From assembly GCA_029974985.1 (NCBI GenBank), contig JARKQC010000323.1:1-64000 (forward strand): DNA of 64,000 nt. Reading direction: 5' to 3'. Position numbers and translations under genes: made by a program. The notes below the pieces were generated by a model. That model did not search any database. It was not told where the DNA came from and saw only the letters and a program-made list of their open reading frames with translations. Below, piece after piece: positions 17,536-24,502 of this stretch; the first letter of the stretch is position 1; each line of letters starts with the position of its first letter. The stretch is from Bacteroidota bacterium. Lineage in GTDB: Bacteria > Bacteroidota > Ignavibacteria > Kapaibacteriales > UBA2268.

Positions 17536-18768
17536 ATGAGCGAATTAATTGATAATTCAAAACATAAAAAAGAAATGTTGAAAGCACTATTTTTGCGTCT
17601 TCACAAAGGTGACTCCTCCGAAGAAGTAAGAAATTCATTAATAAATATTCTTGGGACTGTTCCTTATGAATTTGTTGTCGAAGCCGAGCAAGAATTAATT
17701 GCAGAAGGTCTGCCAAGCGATGAAATCCTAAAATTCTGTGATTTACATTCGCAGGTACTCGAAGGAAGAATTGATTTAAAAATGGCTAAAATAATTTTAC
17801 CTGGTCATCCGATTGATATATTTAAGAAAGAAAATAAAGCATTAGTGAAATTATCTGATGAAATTGATGTATTAATCCAAGAATATATTAAAAAAGAAAA
17901 AGTTACTATTGATGATATTTTACAACTAAAAGCAAAATTTAACTTATTAAATGATGTTGATAAACATTATAAACGCAAAGAATACTTAGTATTTCCATTT
18001 CTTGAGAAAAAGGGTATTACTGGACCACCGACGGTAATGTGGGGTAAACACGATGAAATTAGAATTAAATTAAAAAATTCCCATAATGCTCTTAATATTG
18101 ATGAAGAAATAAGCGGATTAAATTTTAAAGTAATTGCAGAACTATTTCTAACTCCAACTACTCTTGCGGTTAAAGATATGGTCTATAAAGAAAATGAAAT
18201 ACTATTTCCTATGAGTGGTGATGTAATTCTCGAATCAGAATGGTACGATATACATCAGCAAACTCTCGAATATGGATATTGTATTGTAACTCCAGATGTT
18301 GAATGGAAACCCAAAATTACAAGCGAAGAAAAAGTTCAAATCCAGCAAAGCGGTTTAATAAATATGCCTACGGGTAGTTTTTCATTAGAAGAATTAATTA
18401 ATGTACTTAATTTTATGCCATTTGATTTTACTTTTGTTGATAAAAATGATAGAGTTAAGTATTTTTCCAACGGTAAACATAGAATATTTGACCGATCTAA
18501 AGCTATTTTAATGCGTGATGTCAGAATGTGCCACCCACCAAATAGTGTTAATATTGTGGATCAAATTATCGAAGATTTCCGTTCTGGAAAGCAAGATAGC
18601 GCCCCATTTTGGATAAATATGGGTGGGAGATTTATTTATATTGAGTATTTTGCTATTAGAAATGACAATGGTGAATATTTAGGAACTCTCGAAGTGTCGC
18701 AAGATTTAACAAAATTAAGAGCATTAGAGGGTGAACAACGCTTACTAAGTTATACAGAAAAAGAATAA
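17536..18768 (+). CDS. DUF438 hemerythrin-like and PAS domain protein
   Basis: A 410-residue cytosolic protein with three parts. Residues about 10-75 match DUF438 (HKKEMLKALFLRLHKGDSSEEV). Residues about 85-240 form a hemerythrin-like four-helix di-iron domain with H91 (PGHPIDIFKKEN), H144 (DKHYKRKEYLVFPFLE) and the later WGKHDEIR and KENEILFP segments. Residues about 280-400 form a PAS domain ending in LEVSQDLTKLRALEGE. Hemerythrin domains bind O2 or NO through iron, and DUF438-PAS proteins are usually linked to redox or nitric oxide sensing. The immediately following DUF1858 gene supports that. No kinase or DNA-binding output domain is present, so how it signals is unknown. Confidence 0.9.
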   Translation: MSELIDNSKHKKEMLKALFLRLHKGDSSEEVRNSLINILGTVPYEFVVEAEQELIAEGLPSDEILKFCDLHSQVLEGRIDLKMAKIILPGHPIDIFKKENKALVKLSDEIDVLIQEYIKKEKVTIDDILQLKAKFNLLNDVDKHYKRKEYLVFPFLEKKGITGPPTVMWGKHDEIRIKLKNSHNALNIDEEISGLNFKVIAELFLTPTTLAVKDMVYKENEILFPMSGDVILESEWYDIHQQTLEYGYCIVTPDVEWKPKITSEEKVQIQQSGLINMPTGSFSLEELINVLNFMPFDFTFVDKNDRVKYFSNGKHRIFDRSKAILMRDVRMCHPPNSVNIVDQIIEDFRSGKQDSAPFWINMGGRFIYIEYFAIRNDNGEYLGTLEVSQDLTKLRALEGEQRLLSYTEKE

Positions 18769-18772
18769 AAAA

Positions 18773-19294
18773 ATGAAAAAGGAATTTATAATTACTCCCA
18801 AGACTAAAATCTTTGATATTATTATTAAATATCCCGAAGTTGAGGATTTTCTTATCGAATTAGTTCCATCATTCGAGAAATTGAAAAATCCAATATTGAG
18901 AAATACTATCGCCAGCGTTGCAAGTATCGAGCAAGCGGCAATAATTGGAGGTATGGAAATTGAACTTTTAATTGGAATATTAAGCAAAAAATTAAATTTA
19001 AAAAGAGAAATTACTATTCCAGAAGAATTAAAAGATTCATCTAATTGGAATTTGAGTAATTATATAATTTTACAAAAAATAAATGTGGAAGATATAACCA
19101 ATAAGGGTGCTAAATCCTTATTGGTTATTTTAGATGAATTGAAAAATTTGATGAAAAATGAAATAATTATTCTCGATTCAAATTTTTACCCTGATACATT
19201 AATTAATAAAGCTATCGAGGCAGGTTTTGATGTGTTGCTTAAAGAAAACTTAGATTACTCTTATACAATCTATTTTCGAGTAAAAAACAACTAA
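18773..19294 (+). CDS. DUF1858-domain protein, partner of the hemerythrin-PAS protein
   Basis: The 173-residue product starts four bases after the hemerythrin-PAS stop. Residues 1 to about 78 match DUF1858, a small helical domain (ITPKTKIFDIIIKYPEVEDFL, then IASVASIEQAAIIGGMEIELLIGILSKKLN) that often sits with hemerythrin-like or nitrite/NO-related proteins. The C-terminal part (about 110-170, GAKSLLVILDELKNLMKNEIIILDSNFYPDTL) looks like a TusA/DUF2249-type alpha-beta domain. I infer that it works with the upstream protein. Its stop overlaps the convergent biotin ligase stop by four bases. A 13-base-pair inverted repeat lies inside the coding sequence. Confidence 0.8.
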   Translation: MKKEFIITPKTKIFDIIIKYPEVEDFLIELVPSFEKLKNPILRNTIASVASIEQAAIIGGMEIELLIGILSKKLNLKREITIPEELKDSSNWNLSNYIILQKINVEDITNKGAKSLLVILDELKNLMKNEIIILDSNFYPDTLINKAIEAGFDVLLKENLDYSYTIYFRVKNN

Positions 19295-20202
19295 ATTAAT
19301 TCTAATCTACCCGACATCACGGGTTCAGATTGATTTTCAAGATATAATTCAAGATATTCACCAATAGAAACAACTTTGCCACTTCTTATAATTTGAGGTG
19401 TTTTTTCGTAATTATCACTCCAAATATTAACATTTTGACCAATAATTAAAGAACGCTGTAAATATTTATCTAAAATTGCTTTATAGCCATCACTTAATAA
19501 TAAATCATAATTTATAGCAATTTTACTTAGCAAAATATTTGTAATTTTTGCAATATCTTGTTTTTGCTGGCATTCATTATTTATCGAAGTCGTTTTACGA
19601 ATAAATGAGGTAGGATTAATTGTTGGTGCTTTCGCCACATTTAAACCAATTCCAAGAATTGCATCAGTAATTTTATTTCCTTGAATTTGATTATGAGCAA
19701 TAACTCCACAAATTTTTGAATCATTAATTATTATATCATTAATCCATTTAATTTGAGCTTTATTTTTAAGCTCTTCTATACTATCTAATGTCTCGATTAC
19801 AGATACTGCCGCAAGCATAGTAAAAGATAAGCCAATATGCGATGATTCTGCATTTGGATTTAAATAACAACTTAGATGAATATTCCCTAAAGCACTTTCC
19901 CAAGCTCTATTATGAAAACCATGGAATTTTTTCCCATAACCAGCTAAACATATAGTTTTATCAGCGACCAATTTATTTTTTCCAGATAAATTAATTAATA
20001 AATCAAATTGAGAATTTTCAAAAAATTCATTTATAAAAGCAAATTGCCAAAATTCGTTTTCGCTTGATAAAACATAAGGCTTGGTCATAAAAAATTCACT
20101 TTCTAATTTATCGGATATTTTTGAATCAATATTATTTGAAATTTCACTTGAATTTTTGAAATATTTTTGCGAATGAGGAATATTATCAGTAAAAATAATC
20201 AT
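19291..20202 (-). CDS. Biotin/lipoate ligase-family protein, divergent biotin--[acetyl-CoA-carboxylase] ligase
   Basis: The 303-residue protein has the catalytic core of biotin ligases without the N-terminal DNA-binding domain of E. coli BirA. KWINDIIINDSKICGVI (about 175) is the lysine-bearing KWPNDI motif, and DAILGIGLNV follows as expected. The GRGRxGRxW biotinyl-AMP loop is replaced by GYGKKFHGFHNRAWESALG, and the N-terminus lacks the usual STN motif and is instead an unusual 80-residue stretch. The likely function is attaching biotin to a carrier lysine of acyl-CoA carboxylase, but the altered loop leaves another acyl carrier activity possible. It is convergent with, and overlaps by four bases, the DUF1858 gene. 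Confidence 0.75.
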   Translation of the reverse strand: MIIFTDNIPHSQKYFKNSSEISNNIDSKISDKLESEFFMTKPYVLSSENEFWQFAFINEFFENSQFDLLINLSGKNKLVADKTICLAGYGKKFHGFHNRAWESALGNIHLSCYLNPNAESSHIGLSFTMLAAVSVIETLDSIEELKNKAQIKWINDIIINDSKICGVIAHNQIQGNKITDAILGIGLNVAKAPTINPTSFIRKTTSINNECQQKQDIAKITNILLSKIAINYDLLLSDGYKAILDKYLQRSLIIGQNVNIWSDNYEKTPQIIRSGKVVSIGEYLELYLENQSEPVMSGRLELI

Positions 20203-20216
20203 AAAAATATGTGAAA

Positions 20217-21257
20217 TTATAGTGAAGCAATGCGTGAATCACGTCTTTGTTTAGCTAAATGCCTAAGGTCAACAACTTTATCAACCTCATCAACAATCTC
20301 AACTCCTAAAATAGTTTCGAGGACGTCTTCCATCGTAATTAAACCTTCGATACCACCATACTCATCAATTACCATAAAGACATGTTGCCTTCTATTTAAA
20401 AATCTTTCAAGCGCAGTATCGAGTTCGATATTTTCGTATATAAAATGAATATCGCGAACAAAATCTCTCATTTTGAGCATACCTTTTCCGTTAAGTGCGG
20501 CAAGTAGAACATCTTTCGACATTACATATCCAATGATACCATCATCAATAGACTCACCCTCCCAAACGGGAAATCGTGAGTACATTTTAATTTCGGGAAC
20601 ATTTATTAACTCATTTACAGTTTTCTCGCAAGAACAGGAAAATACAACTGTACGCGGAGTCATTACATCGGACACTAATATTTCACTAAAATGCATAATA
20701 TTCTTTAAAATACGATATTCATCAGTATCGAGAGCGCCCTCTTCGTGTGCCGTTTCGACAAGTTCAGTTATTTCATCACGGCTTTCTTCTACATTCGGAT
20801 TTCCGACAATCGCTTTATTTAGAAATTTTAAAAGTATGGTAATAGGTTTTAAAATCAAAGATATTAAATAGATAGGATATGATAAAAATCCAGCTAAAAA
20901 ATCAGTAAATTTAATACCAATAGACTGAAATAAAAATCTAAAAAATAGCACAATAATTATAAAAAAAATTCCAATTATTAAAAATAGATTAAAATCGAAA
21001 TATCCAAAATAATTATTTATTGTAATAATTTTAAATAGAAAAGTATAAGAAATTAAATAAGATATTAATTCTAAAATAATAAAAGAATTTATAAGCTCAT
21101 CGTATTCCAATTTTAATTCTCGAAGTCTCTGAGCCGCTTTATAGTTTTTTTCAATTAAATTAGTTATTGATTCTTGCGATAAATAATAAACAATAGCTGA
21201 AAAAAATGGGTTAATTACACCCAACGCTAAAAATAATAAACTTATAAATATATCCAT
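20217..21257 (-). CDS. CNNM/CorC (hemolysin-like) membrane protein with CBS domain pair
   Basis: This 346-residue protein has a DUF21/CNNM transmembrane region in residues 1 to about 150 (hydrophobic blocks IFISLLFLALGVINPFFSAI, IILELISYLISYTFLF, FLIIGIFFIIIVLFF and FLSYPIYLISLILKPI). It is followed by two CBS domains (about 190-325, EILVSDVMTPRTVVF and FMVIDEYGGIEGLITMEDVLETILG). It ends soon after the CBS pair, lacking the C-terminal CorC_HlyC domain found in longer family members. Family members transport or regulate magnesium or other divalent cations. In some Bacteroidota a homologue (GldE) supports gliding; nothing here decides between these. A GGAG lies 12 bases before the ATG. Confidence 0.88.
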   Translation of the reverse strand: MDIFISLLFLALGVINPFFSAIVYYLSQESITNLIEKNYKAAQRLRELKLEYDELINSFIILELISYLISYTFLFKIITINNYFGYFDFNLFLIIGIFFIIIVLFFRFLFQSIGIKFTDFLAGFLSYPIYLISLILKPITILLKFLNKAIVGNPNVEESRDEITELVETAHEEGALDTDEYRILKNIMHFSEILVSDVMTPRTVVFSCSCEKTVNELINVPEIKMYSRFPVWEGESIDDGIIGYVMSKDVLLAALNGKGMLKMRDFVRDIHFIYENIELDTALERFLNRRQHVFMVIDEYGGIEGLITMEDVLETILGVEIVDEVDKVVDLRHLAKQRRDSRIASL

Positions 21258-21492
21258 TAGGAGGAAATACTCCGCCCATATTTCTACATAATATCATTGT
21301 AAAAGTAATATTATTTTTTCAGAAATACAAAAATTTTCAATTACTTATTACAAAATTAATTTTTTTTAGATAATATATTTTAAAATTATTCTCTAAAAAT
21401 TTTGATTTTAATTTTTATTAAATATCTCAATTTTAAAGAAATGATTATTTTAGTATTTGCTTTTCTGTCATTTTAAAATAAAAAAATTGAAT

Positions 21493-22770
21493 ATGAATAT
21501 ACTCTTAATTGGTTCGGGTGGGCGTGAAAATGCTTTAATGCTCGCTTTATCAAAGTCTCAATCTGCAAAGAAATTATATGCTTATCCCGGAAATCCGGGT
21601 ATTTTGAAATATTCATTAAAAGCTAATATTAGTTCATTAGAAGCAAATGAAATTGTGCAGTTTTGTAAAAAAGAAAAAATTGATTTAGTTATAATCGGAC
21701 CTGAACAACCACTTGCTGAGGGATTAACTGATATTTTACAAGGAGTTGGAATCTCTGTATTCGGACCTTCAAAATATTGCTCACAATTAGAATCATCAAA
21801 AGATTTTGCAAAAAATTTAATGATAAAATGTGGTATTCCAACAGCTTCTTTTAAAACTTTTTCACATACAGAATTTGAAGAAGTTCATAAATATATAGAT
21901 ACACATACTTTGCCAATAGTATTGAAAGCTGACGGACTTGCCGCTGGTAAAGGTGTCGTTATAGCCGAAGATCACAACACTGCACACAATACAATAGATG
22001 AAATGTTCGCGGGATTATTTGGTTCGGCAAGTAAACGCGTTGTTATAGAAGAATTTATGGGTGGGGAAGAGGCTTCAATTTTTGCTGTTTGCGATGGAAA
22101 TGATTATCTGATTTTACCTCCTTCGCAAGACCATAAAAGAGTTGGAACAGGTGATACGGGGAAAAATACAGGTGGAATGGGCGCATTTGCACCTGCTAAA
22201 ATCGTTAATTCAATAGTATTAGAAAAAGTTGAAAATAAAATTGTAAAACCGCTTTTAAATGAATTTAAAAAGCTCGATTTTCCATATCGAGGATTACTCT
22301 ATATAGGGCTAATGATTAAAGATAACGAGCCGAAAGTAGTCGAATTTAACGTTCGTTTTGGTGATCCAGAAACTCAAGCAGTATTGCCGCTTATCGAAGG
22401 CGATATAGCAAAACTATTTTTTACCGCAGCAAATGGAAAAATCGAAAAAGATTGTGTAAAAATCAATTATGATAAAAGTGCAGTTTGCACAATATTAGCT
22501 TCTAATGGCTATCCCGACGATTATGAAAAAGGTTTTGAAATCACTTTTCCAAATGAGTTAAAAGAAAATGAGATAATTTATCACGCAGGGACAAGCAATA
22601 AAGATGGAAAAATTATCAGTAATGGCGGCAGAGTATTAGCTGTAACAACAATTGATGATAATTTGCAAACTGCTATTAACCATAATTATCAATTAATTAA
22701 AAGTATTAGTTTTGAAAATTTGTATTATAGAACTGATATTGGACAAAAAGGTTTAAAATTTGAAAAATAA
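21493..22770 (+). CDS. purD: Phosphoribosylamine--glycine ligase
   Basis: PurD joins glycine to 5-phosphoribosylamine in the second step of de novo purine synthesis, using ATP. I start it at 21493 (MNILLIGSGGRENALMLALS), since the frame from 21457 adds 12 residues not typical of the family. The N-terminal GSGGREN motif, the ATP-grasp segment LPIVLKADGLAAGKGVVIAE, the HKRVGTGDTGKNTGGMGAF loop and the NVRFGDPETQAVLP metal-binding motif are all intact. Length of 425 is normal. The gene stands alone, with no other pur gene nearby. Confidence 0.95.
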   Translation: MNILLIGSGGRENALMLALSKSQSAKKLYAYPGNPGILKYSLKANISSLEANEIVQFCKKEKIDLVIIGPEQPLAEGLTDILQGVGISVFGPSKYCSQLESSKDFAKNLMIKCGIPTASFKTFSHTEFEEVHKYIDTHTLPIVLKADGLAAGKGVVIAEDHNTAHNTIDEMFAGLFGSASKRVVIEEFMGGEEASIFAVCDGNDYLILPPSQDHKRVGTGDTGKNTGGMGAFAPAKIVNSIVLEKVENKIVKPLLNEFKKLDFPYRGLLYIGLMIKDNEPKVVEFNVRFGDPETQAVLPLIEGDIAKLFFTAANGKIEKDCVKINYDKSAVCTILASNGYPDDYEKGFEITFPNELKENEIIYHAGTSNKDGKIISNGGRVLAVTTIDDNLQTAINHNYQLIKSISFENLYYRTDIGQKGLKFEK

Positions 22771-22816
22771 ATTAAAAATAATATTACTCTAAATAAATAT
22801 GAGGAAATATTTAGCA

Positions 22817-22886
22817 GACAACGGGGCATACCCCGTTGCCTCAGTTTTCCAGTTGTCCTACACTTTCGAAAGTGTAGGACAACTTA
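22817..22886. repeat. 70-bp palindromic unit, copy A
   Basis: The unit starts with an 8-bp hairpin (CAACGGGG, loop CATA, CCCCGTTG) and ends with a perfect 34-bp palindrome at 22851-22884 whose 17-base arm is AGTTGTCCTACACTTTC. It matches copy B (23029-23098) at 66 of 70 positions by my count. Confidence 0.9.
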
Positions 22887-22894
22887 ATTTATTA

Positions 22895-23001
22895 CCTCAC
22901 CCAAACCCTCTCCAAAAGAGAGGGCTAATTTTTTCCTCCCCATTTCCTTTGGAGAAGGGGCTGGGGGTTGAGGTTGTTTTTGACAAGCAAAAATGCTTAT
23001 C
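22895..23001. repeat. 107-bp imperfect inverted-repeat element, copy 1
   Basis: It begins CCTCACCCAAACCCTCTCC and later holds GGAGAAGGGG-CTGGGGGTTGAGG, which pair imperfectly as inverted ends. An inner hairpin CCCTCT/AGAGGG and a tail hairpin AAGCA/TGCTT are also present. Copy 2 at 26361-26467 differs by three bases. GC-rich relative to the surroundings. It resembles REP/MITE-like dispersed repeats and has no coding capacity. Confidence 0.92.
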
Positions 23002-23028
23002 CTGCCCAATTTTTAATCCATTGAAAAT

Positions 23029-23098
23029 GACAACGAGGCATGCCCCGTTGTCTCAGTTTTCTAGTTGTCCTACACTTTCGAAAGTGTAGGACAACTTA
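23029..23098. repeat. 70-bp palindromic unit, copy B
   Basis: Direct copy of unit A with four substitutions. It again ends in a perfect 34-bp palindrome (23063-23096). The changes in the first hairpin leave it able to fold (CAACGAGG, CATG, CCCCGTTG, one mismatch). It lies ten bases from the 3' end of the minus-strand T9SS gene and could form its transcript end. Confidence 0.9.
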
Positions 23099-23107
23099 AA
23101 CAAAACC

Positions 23108-24493
23108 CTACATCTTCACAAATTTCTCCACTTTATCGCCTACTTTTATAAAATAAGTGCCGCGCGGCAAATTGGAAATATCAATCCTATTATTGCCGTC
23201 TGTTAGTTCAGATTTTGAGACGACAAGCCCCAATAAATCAAGTATCTGTACCTCGCGAGTAAGTAAATCAGTCTCATTATCTATCGTAATATTGATAAAA
23301 TCAGATGCGGGGTTGGGGAATATGGAAAAGCCTGGTGATTTATAATCATTTACTGAAACAGCAGCGGGAAAAGTACCCTTATATATACCATCTTTCAAAG
23401 TACCCAGAATTATTCTCTTACCTATTGTAGAAATAAATTGGACTCCAAATATTTGAGATTTCACAAGATCGCCATATTCAAACATTGATTCATCATTCCA
23501 TGTTTCACCACCATCATAAGTTACTAATATAAGTCCATCTGTTCCCACTACAATACCGCACTTATCATTAATAAATTCTATCTCTCTTAACGAATTTCGC
23601 AATTTCAGACCCTTTGGAGTTTCATAATTAATCTGCCAAGTTTTGCCGCCATCTGTTGTTTTATATATAGTACCTACTTTGCCATCTTTACCATCACCAG
23701 AGACACCTACTGCCCAGCCAATCTTATCAGTTTGAAAAAAGAATCTATAAATATTACGAAACTCTGCTCGCCCACTTGACATCTCAATAAATTCCCAATT
23801 CTTGCCACCATCATAAGTATGCGCTATTCCAAGTTTATAATCAAGGTTATTATTATCAAGTTCTTCAATTGGTATTGTCAAATCAGTCAACGTAACTTTT
23901 ATAATATAGCGTAAACTATCCAATATATAAATAGGATTACCATAAGAAGCTCCATAACTAAGAGTATAATTTCCATACTCAATTTTTTTTAAATTAGTAT
24001 CTCTATAATAACTTTGCCAGCCATCATGCGTAAAATACAGTGCCCCCTCACTGCCTGCTATTCCAAATAAAGTATCTTTCATAGTCAAAAAGCGAAAGAA
24101 TTTATCTCTCTCATCACGCTTCTCATCTTCTATCTTAATGTACTCGATTGTTTTCAAATCATCTCTAGTTTTAATAATCCAATTATCTTCTAAAGCCGCG
24201 AATAGATATCCTTTATGTGGATAAGCGATTCTAAAGCAATAATTGACACTTGATACATTAATCATATCTACCCAAGTTTTTCTTATCCAAGAATTACCAC
24301 CATCCTCACTATGTAAGACTCCCGGTTCAGCATCATAATCTTGGATAATATAACAATTATTACTATCAATACAAATTACATTCCTAGTGGTTTCCCATTT
24401 ATATAGTCCTTGTTTTATTAATTCCCACTTTATTTGAGAGTGTAAATCTGTACTTAAAAATATCAAAATGAAATATAAAAGTATTTTTCTCAT
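23108..24493 (-). CDS. T9SS-secreted protein with photosystem-stability-factor/BNR-like propeller repeats
   Basis: A 461-residue exported protein. Residues 1-19 are a signal peptide (ILLYFILIFLSTDLHS). The body (about 20-375) has recurrent propeller-blade turns with the pattern xDGGxxW (SEDGGNSW, THDGWQSY, TYDGGKNW, TTDGGKTW, TYDGGETW) typical of BNR/Ycf48-like repeats. The C-terminal 75 residues (FSIFPNPASDFINITI to VEKFVKM) form a type IX sorting domain. Function is unknown; extracellular binding is plausible. It and the next minus-strand gene lie between two copies of a 107-bp repeat. Confidence 0.88.
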   Translation of the reverse strand: MRKILLYFILIFLSTDLHSQIKWELIKQGLYKWETTRNVICIDSNNCYIIQDYDAEPGVLHSEDGGNSWIRKTWVDMINVSSVNYCFRIAYPHKGYLFAALEDNWIIKTRDDLKTIEYIKIEDEKRDERDKFFRFLTMKDTLFGIAGSEGALYFTHDGWQSYYRDTNLKKIEYGNYTLSYGASYGNPIYILDSLRYIIKVTLTDLTIPIEELDNNNLDYKLGIAHTYDGGKNWEFIEMSSGRAEFRNIYRFFFQTDKIGWAVGVSGDGKDGKVGTIYKTTDGGKTWQINYETPKGLKLRNSLREIEFINDKCGIVVGTDGLILVTYDGGETWNDESMFEYGDLVKSQIFGVQFISTIGKRIILGTLKDGIYKGTFPAAVSVNDYKSPGFSIFPNPASDFINITIDNETDLLTREVQILDLLGLVVSKSELTDGNNRIDISNLPRGTYFIKVGDKVEKFVKM

Positions 24494-24502
24494 ATCGCTA
24501 CC

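Larger units (their letters stand above)
22771..23107. other. Convergent intergenic region packed with palindromic repeats
   Basis: Apart from the first and last few tens of bases, this gap consists of repeat units in the order 70-bp palindromic unit A, 107-bp repeat, short spacer, 70-bp palindromic unit B. It separates convergent purD and the 461-residue T9SS gene. A plus-strand open frame through it is not coding: it merely reads through hairpins. Confidence 0.85.

Noticed and set aside
17486-17716. Minus-strand frame overlapping the DUF438 start and upstream spacer
   Set aside because: Lies opposite the strongly supported DUF438 N-terminus, hydrophobic random-like sequence with no homology signs.
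20473-20871. Plus-strand 132-codon frame opposite the CBS-domain gene
   Set aside because: Complement of a well-supported gene with intact CBS motifs; Ser/Ile-rich translation with no motif.
22799-23089. 96-codon open frame through the repeat island
   Set aside because: It reads straight through two palindromes and the 107-bp repeat, with no usable RBS, and its composition follows the repeat rather than any protein family.
22817-23098. CRISPR-like spacing of repeats
   Set aside because: Only two copies of each unit, lengths 70 and 107 bp, no regular spacers and no cas genes.
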